From Saprospiraceae bacterium (GTDB lineage Bacteria; Bacteroidota; Bacteroidia; Chitinophagales; Saprospiraceae): a stretch of DNA of 64,000 bases. This document shows positions 9,276-18,465 of the stretch, piece after piece; positions within the stretch are counted from its first letter, which is position 1; each line of letters opens with the position of its first letter. Location: assembly GCA_016787575.1 (NCBI GenBank), contig JAEUUO010000031.1, positions 1 to 64,000 on the forward strand, written 5' to 3'. The notes beneath the pieces are model-generated. The model made no database searches. It worked only from the letters and a program-made list of their open reading frames with translations, and had not been told where the DNA came from. The position numbers and the translations under genes are program-made.

Positions 9276-9731
9276 TTATCGTACAATTAGTACTGGACAA
9301 TTGGCATGTCTGACAACGTCTTCAGCCACACTGCCCAATACAAACCGTTTTATACCTTTACGGCCATGAGATCCCATAACTATCAAATCAGCTTTTAGTT
9401 CCTGTTGCGTTTCAATTATACATGCTCCTATATCATTGCTTTCCTTGCACACCAAATGCAATTCCATCTCAGGGTGATCCAGTTGTAATTGAGCCATCAA
9501 ACCATCCAAAAGCAATTCATTCTCCTCCCTTAATTTGCTTAACAGGTCATCTGCATAAATTTGACTGCCAAATACGGGACTTCCTGTTTCATACAACAAA
9601 GGGTTTATCATGATATGCAAAATATGGATGGACAAATTATTGGATTCATTGAGCTTAAGTGTCCATGCTAATGCATGTTTAGAATATTCGGAAAAGTCGT
9701 AAGGACATAGAATTTTGTTAAAAGGTACCAT
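9276..9731 (-). CDS. Universal stress protein (UspA family)
   Basis: Single USP domain of 151 residues. It starts KILCPYDFSEYSKHALAW and ends with the ATP-binding pattern G-x2-G-x9-GS in GSHGRKGIKRFVLGSVAEDV followed by NCPVLIVR. An ATP-binding, dimeric stress modulator is expected; the exact target is unknown. It lies between a CBS-domain gene (43 bases upstream) and hsp20 (17 bases downstream) on the same strand. Confidence 0.9.
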   Translation of the reverse strand: MVPFNKILCPYDFSEYSKHALAWTLKLNESNNLSIHILHIMINPLLYETGSPVFGSQIYADDLLSKLREENELLLDGLMAQLQLDHPEMELHLVCKESNDIGACIIETQQELKADLIVMGSHGRKGIKRFVLGSVAEDVVRHANCPVLIVR

Positions 9732-9774
9732 AATTGTGAATTTAAATAGTTCACCAAATATATTAATTTCTACA

Positions 9775-10191
9775 TTAATTCAGACTTACATAACGAAGAA
9801 TATCATAAGGAGTAACCAAGCCAAGTAGTTCATCTTTTTGCACTACGGGCAAACAATGAAAATAATTAGTTAAAAATACATCGATTGCAACCTCAATTCG
9901 ATCATCCGGTTCCAATTTTCCCAACCTCGTCACCATAATTTGCTTTACTTTGGTGAACTTCAACTTTTGATCGGTGTGAATTTCGACAGACTGCCCTTCT
10001 AAAATTGAATTTGCAAATAATAAAAAGTCTGATTTACTCACCAAACCCACCAAATTTCTGAAATGCACAACCGGAATATGGTGGATAGAATGGTTTTCAA
10101 ATAATTCCTTCACTTTAAACAAATCGTCTTCCGGAGTAAGGGTAACTAAATCGCGCGTCATAATTTCACTTACAGGACTCTTCAAATTCAT
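9775..10191 (-). CDS. CBS-domain pair protein
   Basis: Stand-alone Bateman module of 138 residues with two CBS repeats: SEIMTRDLVTLTPEDDLFKVKELF ... HIPVV in the first, QIMVTRLGKLEPDDRIEVAIDVF ... CLPVV in the second. Such modules bind adenine nucleotides and act as energy sensors. First gene of the minus-strand stress operon, divergent from the histidine kinase. No effector domain is fused. Confidence 0.85.
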   Translation of the reverse strand: MNLKSPVSEIMTRDLVTLTPEDDLFKVKELFENHSIHHIPVVHFRNLVGLVSKSDFLLFANSILEGQSVEIHTDQKLKFTKVKQIMVTRLGKLEPDDRIEVAIDVFLTNYFHCLPVVQKDELLGLVTPYDILRYVSLN

Positions 10192-10212
10192 ATTTTAATT
10201 TTTTGTAAAATT

Positions 10213-10240
10213 ATCAGGGTTTTTTCAGTTTAATCCTGAT
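10213..10240. promoter_or_regulatory. Candidate operator: inverted repeat in the divergent stress promoter
   Basis: ATCAGG (10213-10218) and CCTGAT (10235-10240) form a perfect 6-bp inverted repeat with a 16-base spacer in the 80-base gap between the CBS-USP-Hsp20 operon and the kinase-regulator operon. A near -7 box (GATCTTTG) follows immediately on the plus strand. The binding protein is unknown; the divergent Crp-type response regulator is the natural candidate. Confidence 0.35.
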
Positions 10241-10271
10241 CTTTGTCACCAATTAAAATGATATCGCTCAG

Positions 10272-11579
10272 GTGAAGGAATCCAATGCACAGCATTTTTA
10301 CCAAACAGCAAACTTTTTAAGTTCTGTATTAGAAACTGCTATTGATGCAATTATCATAATCAATGAAAAGGGTCAAATCCTTTTGCTAAATGAAAACGCA
10401 GCAAAAATATTTGGATATGATAAAGATGAATTACTGCTTCAGAACATTAATGTATTGACCCCTGAACCGCATCACAGCCAACACGACCAATATATTCAAA
10501 ACCACATACAAACAGGTATAAAGAAAATAATAGGTATTGGAAGAGAAGTCATGGGCGTTAAAAAAAATGGCTCCCAATTTCCGGTTCGACTTGCTGTAAG
10601 CAAATTTATGGTAGATGAACAGATTTATTTTACAGGTGTCATTCATGATTTAACAACCCAAAAAGAAGTCGAACAAAAGCTTATTTACGTCAATAAAAAT
10701 CTTGAAAACCTGGTTGATTCCCGGACAGGACAGCTAAGAGAAAGCATCCATCAGTTAAGTTCAAATAATCGGGCACTTGAAAATGAAATAAATGAACGCA
10801 TTGAAATTGAGAAAAAAATAAAAGTTCGCGAACAAGAATTATTAAACGCATTGGAAAAAGAACGCGATTTAAATTTACTTAAATCCCGATTTGTCTCAAT
10901 TGCATCCCATGAATTCAGAACACCACTTGCAAATATTTTAAGTTCCATAAACCTAATTGAGCACTATGACACCGAAGAAACCCGAGACAAAAGAAACAAT
11001 CATTTAAATAAAATTAAAAACAACATACACTATTTAAACGGCATTCTGAATGAATTTTTAACCTTAACCAGAATAGAAGAAGGTAAATTTAATGTAAAGC
11101 AAGAACCGATAGATCTGATCCAATTAATTCATGAAATTACGGAAGAATTTATACAATTAAAAAAACCTGATCAGACCATTCGAATGATTAATTTATGTGG
11201 CTCTGATTACCAAATACTATCAGATCAAAATTGCATCCGACATATTGTCAACAATTTAATTGCCAATGCCGTTAAATATTCTGGCGATGCTTCGCAAATA
11301 GATATAATTATCCAGGATTCCGTTAAACATACCGAAATTACAGTCGCAGACGATGGAATAGGAATCCCTGAAAGTGAACAAAAATTTATTTTTGATATTT
11401 TTTATAGAGGATCAAATGTATTAAACATTCAAGGAACCGGACTTGGATTAAATATTGTAAAAAAATATCTGGATGTTTTACATGGGAATATTAGTTTTAA
11501 ATCTGAAGAAAATGAAGGCACTCAATTTACCATAAAACTACCAAAGCATGACAGCCAAAACAAAAATTCTACTGATTGA
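10272..11579 (+). CDS. PAS-domain sensor histidine kinase
   Basis: 435 residues with no membrane segment, so it is probably a cytoplasmic sensor. PAS domain about residues 12-135 (AIIIINEKGQILLLNENAAKIFGY ... GREVMGVKKNGSQFPVRL), a coiled coil about 140-200, and a HisKA dimerisation domain with phospho-acceptor His213 in SHEFRTPLANI. The HATPase_c domain has N box NLIANAVKYS, G1 ADDGIGIP and G2 GTGLGLNIV. Start is GTG 10272; the in-frame context has no closer ATG. The PAS has no residue that proves a haem or flavin ligand. It overlaps its response-regulator gene by 32 bases. Confidence 0.9.
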   Translation: MKESNAQHFYQTANFLSSVLETAIDAIIIINEKGQILLLNENAAKIFGYDKDELLLQNINVLTPEPHHSQHDQYIQNHIQTGIKKIIGIGREVMGVKKNGSQFPVRLAVSKFMVDEQIYFTGVIHDLTTQKEVEQKLIYVNKNLENLVDSRTGQLRESIHQLSSNNRALENEINERIEIEKKIKVREQELLNALEKERDLNLLKSRFVSIASHEFRTPLANILSSINLIEHYDTEETRDKRNNHLNKIKNNIHYLNGILNEFLTLTRIEEGKFNVKQEPIDLIQLIHEITEEFIQLKKPDQTIRMINLCGSDYQILSDQNCIRHIVNNLIANAVKYSGDASQIDIIIQDSVKHTEITVADDGIGIPESEQKFIFDIFYRGSNVLNIQGTGLGLNIVKKYLDVLHGNISFKSEENEGTQFTIKLPKHDSQNKNSTD

Positions 11580-12594
11580 AGATAATTCTGAAATGCGTGA
11601 AAACATTGCGGAAATTCTGGAATTATCAGGTTACACTGTATTTACAGCAGAAGATGGTTTAAAAGGAATACAAGCAGCAAGACAACACCAACCAGATCTG
11701 ATCTTAAGCGACATAATGATGCCAAACCTCGATGGACTTGGCATGCTGAAAATTATCAATCAAGATGAGCATTTGAAAGACATACCGGTCATTTTTTTAA
11801 CTGCCAAAGCTGAAAAAGACGATTTTAGAAAAGGAATGAATTTAGGTGCTGAAGATTACCTGGTTAAACCTTTTGAAGCAGCAGACCTTTTGGCAGTTGT
11901 AGAGAAAAAAGTTGACAAATACAAGAAACTATCCAGATTGAGTTTAGGAAAATCCTTGGCCGGATTGCTGGACCTGCATACGATTCAAAACTTTCCACAG
12001 GTCAAACAACTTCTAGACCAAACTGAAAGTAAAGTATTGGGTAAGAAAACAAAAATCTGGAATACTGGAGATCATGTAAATTTTATTTATTTCCTCGAAG
12101 GTGGAATTTCCAAAGAAGTCATAGAATCTGTTGGGGATAAAGAATTAATATTGAATTTTTATTTAGGCCCATGCGTTGTTGGTCTCAACCGCATTTTTCA
12201 AACAAAGTATTCAAGCGTATTGGAGTTGCTGGAAGAATGCGCTATTAAGTCCATCCCTAAAAAACTTATAGAAGAAATCATAGTAAAAGAAAACTTGCTT
12301 TATGCTTATCAAGCCTATTGCACAAGTTACTCACAAGAATATGTACACAGGCTTTCAATAAATTCATTTGGAAATGCTCGGGAGAAAGTAGCCTATCACC
12401 TGGTTTTATTATCCGGTTTATTTAAAGATCGAGCCATTGCATTGAGCCGGGATGACCTTGCTTCCTTTTGTGGTATGGCGAAAGAAACATTAATCCGGAT
12501 GCTTACTGAATTTAAAGAAGAGAAATTAATCCAATTAGATTCAGATGGCATCCTGTTACTGCAGGTTCAAAAATTAAATGCACTTTTTATATAA
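11548..12594 (+). CDS. Response regulator with Crp/Fnr-type output domain
   Basis: Receiver domain about 1-125 with acidic pair in LLIEDN, phospho-acceptor Asp55 (LSDIMMPN), conserved Thr in FLTAKA and Lys in YLVKPF. The second half (about 150-348) is Crp-like: a cyclic-nucleotide-binding-type beta roll without the phosphate-binding signature, then a winged HTH (LSRDDLASFCGMAKETLIRML). A fused receiver-Crp regulator is unusual and would put DNA binding under kinase control. It probably regulates the divergent CBS-USP-Hsp20 operon (inference from position). Confidence 0.88.
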   Translation: MTAKTKILLIEDNSEMRENIAEILELSGYTVFTAEDGLKGIQAARQHQPDLILSDIMMPNLDGLGMLKIINQDEHLKDIPVIFLTAKAEKDDFRKGMNLGAEDYLVKPFEAADLLAVVEKKVDKYKKLSRLSLGKSLAGLLDLHTIQNFPQVKQLLDQTESKVLGKKTKIWNTGDHVNFIYFLEGGISKEVIESVGDKELILNFYLGPCVVGLNRIFQTKYSSVLELLEECAIKSIPKKLIEEIIVKENLLYAYQAYCTSYSQEYVHRLSINSFGNAREKVAYHLVLLSGLFKDRAIALSRDDLASFCGMAKETLIRMLTEFKEEKLIQLDSDGILLLQVQKLNALFI

Positions 12595-12640
12595 TATATT
12601 TTAATTGACAGTACTTACTCCAAGCAATAGTCTCAACTTT

Positions 12641-13174
12641 TTACAAGCCCAAGCCTAAATGGATGCCAATTAATTGGTTAAAAGCCTGGTTTTTTGCAAA
12701 ACGAATCGGAGCTACCAATTCAATAAAAAAATTGGATCGTTTTCCCAATGCAAATGATTTGTTTAGCAATGGAGTAAAACCAAATTGATTTTCGCCTGCT
12801 TCAAAAGCCAAACGCAATCCAAAAGTAAAGTTCTTATTTAATGGCACTAAAATACCAGGGTGATACAACAAATGCACTTTATAAGGTGTTTCTTCTTGTA
12901 AATAAGGTTTTACAACCGGTACTATTTCGAAATCAATTTTTAGCTTACATCCGGTGTTAAAAGTAAGTCCCATTGGAAATCCAATGGAATAGAAATCTGA
13001 TTTATCTAAAGCACTGAGCTCCGACTTATGCACACCAAATAAAATTTGCACAACGCCAACATGATATCCGGCAAACTTAGTTACCGGATCCTCTGCCTTT
13101 ATAATTTCCTGTGCTTGTAAAAAAGTATTGAAACTAACAAACAGAAATCCTAATATGCCAAGTGATTTGTACAT
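12641..13174 (-). CDS. Secreted outer-membrane beta-barrel-like protein
   Basis: 177 residues with a signal peptide (MYKSLGILGFLFVSFNTFLQAQ). The mature part alternates hydrophobic and polar residues with aromatic girdle positions (YHVGVVQILFGVHK, FTFGLRLAFEAGENQFGF) and ends in a short beta strand (GIHLGLGL), as expected of a small porin-like barrel. No family assignment is possible by eye. ATG start. Divergent from the tryptophanase gene. Confidence 0.55.
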   Translation of the reverse strand: MYKSLGILGFLFVSFNTFLQAQEIIKAEDPVTKFAGYHVGVVQILFGVHKSELSALDKSDFYSIGFPMGLTFNTGCKLKIDFEIVPVVKPYLQEETPYKVHLLYHPGILVPLNKNFTFGLRLAFEAGENQFGFTPLLNKSFALGKRSNFFIELVAPIRFAKNQAFNQLIGIHLGLGL

Positions 13175-13235
13175 AATTCTAAATTATTAAATTCAATATT
13201 TAAATAAATACTGTCGTTGCGAAGATTTATTTCTA

Positions 13236-13261
13236 ATTAAGACAAATATATCTTAATTTTG
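13236..13261 (+). promoter_or_regulatory. Inverted repeat overlapping a -7 box upstream of the tryptophanase gene
   Basis: ATTAAGA (13236-13242) and TCTTAAT (13251-13257) form a 7-bp inverted repeat. Its right arm runs into TAATTTTG (13254-13261), a match to TAnnTTTG. A third ATTAAGA lies at 13299-13305, between this promoter and the ATG at 13332. The arrangement fits operator control of the lyase operon; the regulator is unknown. Confidence 0.45.
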
Positions 13262-13331
13262 TAAATAAAAAGGATTTTAGAAAATATTTTATTTTTTAAT
13301 TAAGATTTTTAGTTTCAACAAGCCAATACAT

Positions 13332-14711
13332 ATGAAAACAATTATCGAACCGTTCCGGATTAAATCCGTTGAGCCACTGCATTTTAATACTGCACTTGAG
13401 CGAAGTCAAATCATTGAACGCGCATTTTACAATCCATTTCTGATTCATTCAGAGGATGTCATAATTGACTTGTTAACCGATAGCGGAACCAGTGCCATGA
13501 GTAGTAAGCAGTGGGCGGGCTTAATGCAAGGGGATGAATCGTATGCTTGCAGTCCTAGTTTTTACCATTTTGAAAATACAGTTCGCCGAATTACCGGCAT
13601 GGAATATATAATTCCGACACACCAAGGAAGGGCTGCGGAAAATATATTGTTTACACTGTTGGGAGGAAAGGATAAAACGGTTTTAAGTAATACCTTGTTT
13701 GATACGACTCGAGCAAACATTGAATTTACAGGAGCTCGCGGCATTGATCTACCTTGTCCTGAAGGCAAAATTCCATCAAAGCCCTCAGCTTTTAAAGGTA
13801 ACATTGACTTGGATGCCTTGCAAGCGCACATAAAAACCATTGGACCTGAAAAAATTCCAATGGTAATCATGACTGTTACAAATAACTCTAATGGGGGGCA
13901 GCCAGTGAGTATGGAAAACATCCGAAACGCATCCTTGCTGTGCAAGCAGTTTCAAATACCCTTTTTCATAGACGCCTGTCGATTTGCAGAAAATTGTTAC
14001 TTTATAAAAATTCGGGAAAAAGCTTACGCCACGTACAGTATTGAAGAAATTGCACGAGAAATGTTTTCGTATGCAGATGGTTGTACGATGAGTGCTAAAA
14101 AAGATGCATTCGCAAACATTGGTGGATTTTTAGCTATGCAGAATCCTGACCTTGCTCAAAAGTGCAGAAATTTATTAGTGATTACTGAAGGTTTTCCAAC
14201 TTATGGTGGTCTTGCAGGTCGGGATTTAGAAGCCATTGCTATCGGACTGGAAGAAGTATTGGATGAACACTATTTACAATACCGAATTCGCAGCATAGAA
14301 TACCTGGCCCAAAAATTAATGGACCAAAATATTCCGATTATGCAACCTGCCGGTGGACATGCTGTGTATTTGGATGCCAAAGCGTTTTTACCACACATTC
14401 CGGTAGACCAATATCCTGGGCAGTCACTTGTATGTGCGCTTTACATTGAAGGTGGTATCAGAAGTGTAGAAATCGGCTCGCTCATGTTTGGAACCTATGA
14501 AGTGCATAGCACTTCAAAGGTTTTAATACCTGCAAAATTGGAACTGGTGAGATTGGCAATCCCAAGAAGAGTTTATACACAAAGTCACATTGACTATGTG
14601 GCTGAAGTTATCATTGAAGTTTGGAATAAACGCAACACATTGACGGGATATGCCATAACCGAAGAAGCTCCATTACTCCGTCATTTTACTGCCAAATTAA
14701 AACCCATTTAA
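13332..14711 (+). CDS. tnaA: Tryptophanase (tryptophan indole-lyase), PLP-dependent
   Basis: Beta-eliminating lyase expected to split tryptophan into indole, pyruvate and ammonia. 459 residues, family-typical length. Signatures include EPFRIKSVEPL, DLLTDSGTSAMS, IPTHQGRAAEN, FFIDACRFAENCYFI and the PLP lysine in MSAKKDAFANIGG (Lys256 or 257). It keeps features separating tryptophanase from tyrosine phenol-lyase: SVEIGS instead of MERGI, and RHFTAKL at the C-terminus, where the His matches the tryptophanase-specific residue of the E. coli enzyme. It is followed after 16 bases by a tyrosine phenol-lyase-like paralogue. Substrate preference is inferred from motifs. Confidence 0.85.
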   Translation: MKTIIEPFRIKSVEPLHFNTALERSQIIERAFYNPFLIHSEDVIIDLLTDSGTSAMSSKQWAGLMQGDESYACSPSFYHFENTVRRITGMEYIIPTHQGRAAENILFTLLGGKDKTVLSNTLFDTTRANIEFTGARGIDLPCPEGKIPSKPSAFKGNIDLDALQAHIKTIGPEKIPMVIMTVTNNSNGGQPVSMENIRNASLLCKQFQIPFFIDACRFAENCYFIKIREKAYATYSIEEIAREMFSYADGCTMSAKKDAFANIGGFLAMQNPDLAQKCRNLLVITEGFPTYGGLAGRDLEAIAIGLEEVLDEHYLQYRIRSIEYLAQKLMDQNIPIMQPAGGHAVYLDAKAFLPHIPVDQYPGQSLVCALYIEGGIRSVEIGSLMFGTYEVHSTSKVLIPAKLELVRLAIPRRVYTQSHIDYVAEVIIEVWNKRNTLTGYAITEEAPLLRHFTAKLKPI

Positions 14712-14727
14712 ACTAAAACATATAGCC

Positions 14728-16110
14728 GTGTATATCAAAAGAAGTTGGGCCGAGCCCTATAAAATGAAAATGGTTGAGTTGTTAAAAATGACAACACCCA
14801 AGCAAAGAAAAAAAGCAATGGAAGCTGCCGGTTATAATACCTTTTTATTGCGATCTGAAGATGTTTATATTGATTTATTAACTGACAGTGGCACCTCCGC
14901 AATGAGTGATCACCAATGGGCGGGTATGATGCTCGGTGATGAAGCATATGCAGGAAGCCGAAATTTTTATCATTTAGAAGAAATCGTAAAAAAAACTTAC
15001 GGCTACCAATATCTTATTCCAACACATCAAGGTAGGGGTGCAGAAAATATTTTATCCAAAATTCTAATAAAAGAAGGCGATATCATTCCAGGAAATATGT
15101 ATTTCACAACTACCCGCCTTCATCAAGAACTGGTTGGAGGTAAATTTGAAGACATCATCATTGATGAAGCCCATGATCCGGAAAATGAACATCCGTTTAA
15201 AGGAAATGTAGATCTGAATAAATTAGAAAGGCTGATCCATAAACATGGCCCTGAAAAAATCCCCTATGTAAGCATTGCTACCAGCGTTAACATGGCAGGC
15301 GGTCAACCCATCAGTATGGAAAATTTAACAGCATTAAGGGCATTAACCAATAAGTATTCAATTCGAATCATCCATGACATGACACGTGTTGCAGAAAATG
15401 CCTACTTCATTCAACAACGTGAAAAAGCCTACAAAAACAAAACCATAGCTCAAATAGTACTAGAAATATGTAAATTAACTGATGGAGCAACCATGAGTGC
15501 AAAAAAAGATGCGCTGGTAAATATTGGCGGCTTTTTAGCAATTAACGATTGGGAAGTATTTGAGGAGGCGCGCAACCTGGTAGTTGTTTATGAAGGCCTT
15601 CATACATATGGAGGCTTGGCAGGTCGCGACATGGAAGCTATGGCCATTGGAATTCGGGAGAGTGTGCAAGACAATCATATAAAAGCACGAATTGGGCAAG
15701 TTGAATATTTAGGCCAACAAATGCAATTTTTTAACATTCCTATTGTTAAACCAATTGGCGGTCATGGCATTTTTGTAAACGCCTCAAAATTTCTACCCCA
15801 CATACCGCAAACTAACTTCCCCGCTCAGACTTTGGCAGCCGAAATTTACCTGGATTCGGGTGTGCGTACCATGGAGCGAGGCATTGTATCTGCCGGAAGA
15901 AAGCCTTCTGGAGAAAACTATTTGCCAAAATTGGAACTACTCCGTTTTACAATTCCACGCAGGGTTTATACTCAGGCACATATGGATGTAATCGCAGAAT
16001 CGGCAGCAAGGGTTTATGAACACCGCAAAAAAATCAAAGGTATGACCATGGTATATGAACCCAAATATTTAAGATTCTTTCAAGCGCGCTTTGATCGGTT
16101 AAACTCCTGA
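14728..16110 (+). CDS. tpl: Tyrosine phenol-lyase-like PLP enzyme
   Basis: 460 residues, paralogous to the preceding gene but closer to Citrobacter-type tyrosine phenol-lyase. It retains MYFTTTR (Thr of the active site), the MERGI segment with the substrate-contacting Arg, and LRFFQARF at the C-terminus with the Phe pair. The PLP lysine lies in MSAKKDALVNIGG (about residues 259-260). Expected reaction: tyrosine to phenol, pyruvate and ammonia. Start is GTG 14728; the SWAEPYKMKMVE that follows aligns with the family N-terminus, so a later ATG would truncate it. Probably co-transcribed with tnaA. Confidence 0.83.
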   Translation: MYIKRSWAEPYKMKMVELLKMTTPKQRKKAMEAAGYNTFLLRSEDVYIDLLTDSGTSAMSDHQWAGMMLGDEAYAGSRNFYHLEEIVKKTYGYQYLIPTHQGRGAENILSKILIKEGDIIPGNMYFTTTRLHQELVGGKFEDIIIDEAHDPENEHPFKGNVDLNKLERLIHKHGPEKIPYVSIATSVNMAGGQPISMENLTALRALTNKYSIRIIHDMTRVAENAYFIQQREKAYKNKTIAQIVLEICKLTDGATMSAKKDALVNIGGFLAINDWEVFEEARNLVVVYEGLHTYGGLAGRDMEAMAIGIRESVQDNHIKARIGQVEYLGQQMQFFNIPIVKPIGGHGIFVNASKFLPHIPQTNFPAQTLAAEIYLDSGVRTMERGIVSAGRKPSGENYLPKLELLRFTIPRRVYTQAHMDVIAESAARVYEHRKKIKGMTMVYEPKYLRFFQARFDRLNS

Positions 16111-16253
16111 ATTAAATTCAATTAAAAGCTCAAAGCCTTTATAATTTATTGAAAAAACGCAATTCGATTGCAAATAGTGACAATCTGTCCATGCTTATAT
16201 GCAATTCATCCTTTCACAAAGGATTTGATTGTGCATTTTAATACCTTCGCCCA

Positions 16254-17300
16254 ATGGCAATCAAAAGGTATAGTAAAAAAGAACCCGTAGTCTTTCTGTG
16301 GGTGATTTTGCCCTACATCCTTTTTATGAATTTGCTAATTTTTGGATTTTGCATTTACTATACATTCGAAGGTATATACAAAAGTTTCTTCTTAAGTGCA
16401 CTGTATTTTCTTGTAGTGTATGCAATTTTTGGAACTGTCGCAGTCTTAATAAGCAAACAAATTTCATCATCCAGCGATCTGTTTAAACGAATTGCAGTAA
16501 TGCTTCCCGTCTTTTACTTTTTAAATGTATTAGCTATTCAAGGGGTTTTTTATGGTTACAATCACATTCAATGGATGCCTTGCAATCCATTGAATCAAAA
16601 TTTATGGTACACCATTCTCTATGCCTGTATAATGAGCACGGTAATTACTTTTATAAACGAAGGAATGGCAAATTGGGAAAAATGGAAATCTTCAGTAGCA
16701 GAAAGCGAGAAACTCCAAAACTCCTATCAACGCAGCAAACTTCTTGGATTAAAAGGTCAAATCAATCCGCACTTTTTATTTAATTGCTTTAATACGCTAT
16801 CCGGATTAATACATGAAAATGAAAAAGATGCCGTTCGATTTTTAGATGAAATGACAAAAGTCCATCGATATTTACTTCGAAGCGATGAGGAATACCTGGT
16901 CAGCCTGGAGGAAGAAATCAAATTTGCGCAATCTTACCTGTACCTTATTAAAGCACGATTTGGACAAGCCATCCATTTTAATATTTCCATACCGCCTGAA
17001 AATCTTCAGAAACTTATTCCTCCATTAAGTATGCAAGTTATTCTTGAAAATATTATTTATACCAATGCTTTAAATAAAAAACAAGCACTTCAAATAGACA
17101 TATTTTCTGAAGATCAACACAAACTTATTGTTTCACATACATTACATGAAAAGACCATAGTCAGCAATTTAAACCTGGAGGAAGGACTTGATAATTTAGT
17201 CAACAAATACAGATTGTTGAATGAAGCAGAAGTAGAAATCTCTGACAATCAGATTTCCAGAAAAATTACCATTCCTCTCATTCAAAATGTATTTGCATGA
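16254..17300 (+). CDS. LytS-type membrane histidine kinase with degenerate ATPase domain
   Basis: Four hydrophobic helices (about residues 10-140) precede the His_kinase motif of the LytS family, QINPHFLFNCFNTLSG, with the phospho-acceptor His intact. The C-terminal ATP-binding part is decayed. The N box reads ENIIYTNAL instead of EN-x-x-KHN, the G1 region VENxL is replaced by SHTLHEK, and the GIGLTN glycine box reads EEGLDN. It is therefore probably unable to bind ATP by itself. Its stop overlaps the start of the next kinase gene (ATGA at 17297), suggesting a heteromeric pair. The TACCTTCG at 16242-16249 is a plausible -7 box. Confidence 0.8.
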   Translation: MAIKRYSKKEPVVFLWVILPYILFMNLLIFGFCIYYTFEGIYKSFFLSALYFLVVYAIFGTVAVLISKQISSSSDLFKRIAVMLPVFYFLNVLAIQGVFYGYNHIQWMPCNPLNQNLWYTILYACIMSTVITFINEGMANWEKWKSSVAESEKLQNSYQRSKLLGLKGQINPHFLFNCFNTLSGLIHENEKDAVRFLDEMTKVHRYLLRSDEEYLVSLEEEIKFAQSYLYLIKARFGQAIHFNISIPPENLQKLIPPLSMQVILENIIYTNALNKKQALQIDIFSEDQHKLIVSHTLHEKTIVSNLNLEEGLDNLVNKYRLLNEAEVEISDNQISRKITIPLIQNVFA

Positions 17301-18334
17301 GATTTCGGTTTCCCAATCCACCCCGCTATCAATACATTGGATTTTATATATCCATGCCCTTTATCACCTATTCACTTTGTTACATTTTATTTGGAGAACG
17401 CCTGCATTCTGAATGGACTATTTGGTTGATTTCATACCCAATTATCTACATCATTGGATACCTGTCCTGGCGAAGTCACTACGTCTATGACAATTATCTA
17501 CAATTAAAGTACCCTGGCTTGGATCAAACCCGTAAAAGGGTATTTTTAAAACTGCCGATAAATCTTTTGGTGATGTCTCCTTCGGTACTTTTAATAATAT
17601 ACGTCTTCCATATTTTTAATATTCAAAATTATGTATTGCAGCTTGAAGACTTAAAATATGCACTGCTGGTAGGCTTTACAGTAAATATACTTTTTGAATC
17701 CTTGTGGGAAGTTATTTATATTATTGAAAAATACAAAGAAGCAATTGAAGAAAAAGAATATATCAAGCAATTGCAATTGCAACATGAATTTGATAATTTA
17801 AAACAGAAAGTGAATCCTCACTTTCTATTCAACTGTTTCAATACATTATCCTCTCTCATTACTGAAGACAAGGAACAGGCAGAGAAATTTTTAGATGAAT
17901 TAAGCAAAGTGTACCGTTATTTGTTAAGAAATAATGAAAGTGGAATGAGCACATTGGATCAAGAGGTTCTTTTTATTCATTCTTATATAAAATTACTGGA
18001 AACCCGTTTTGGAAATGCATTAAACGTCCATTTAGAGATAGACCCAAAATACAAAGATTTTCAGCTTCCTGCCTTAAGCTTGCAGCTATTAATTGAAAAT
18101 GTGGTTAAACACAATATAATAAGCAGGAGACTGCCAATGACTGTCAGGATATATACAGATCAACCAGGTTTGATTGTTGTTGAAAATAAATTGCAGAAAA
18201 AAATACAATCCGTAGATTCGACCGGAATTGGCTTAACGAATATAAAGGAAAAATACAGACTCTTGAATCGGGATGATGTAATGATTCAAGAAGGCCCGGA
18301 ACTATTCAAGGTTTGTTTGCCATTGATTGGATAA
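17297..18334 (+). CDS. LytS-type membrane histidine kinase (intact)
   Basis: 345 residues with four N-terminal hydrophobic helices, a short coiled coil (EAIEEKEYIKQLQLQHEF) and the H box KVNPHFLFNCFNTLSS. A complete ATPase end has LIENVVKHN, VVENKLQ and TGIGLTNIKEKYRLLN. It is the catalytic-looking partner of the preceding, degenerate paralogue, with which it shares sequence over the whole cytoplasmic domain. Expected to phosphorylate the LytTR regulator encoded 131 bases downstream. Confidence 0.87.
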   Translation: MRFRFPNPPRYQYIGFYISMPFITYSLCYILFGERLHSEWTIWLISYPIIYIIGYLSWRSHYVYDNYLQLKYPGLDQTRKRVFLKLPINLLVMSPSVLLIIYVFHIFNIQNYVLQLEDLKYALLVGFTVNILFESLWEVIYIIEKYKEAIEEKEYIKQLQLQHEFDNLKQKVNPHFLFNCFNTLSSLITEDKEQAEKFLDELSKVYRYLLRNNESGMSTLDQEVLFIHSYIKLLETRFGNALNVHLEIDPKYKDFQLPALSLQLLIENVVKHNIISRRLPMTVRIYTDQPGLIVVENKLQKKIQSVDSTGIGLTNIKEKYRLLNRDDVMIQEGPELFKVCLPLIG

Positions 18335-18465
18335 TTAGCTTTAAACAATTCATACTGTGATTTTAGCAATTCATTTTATACTTATCCCAATTTAGCTGAA
18401 CTTCAACCTGTTACCCTATTTTTAAAGTAATTTTGAAACCTGATAATTTAATTACATTTTAATTT

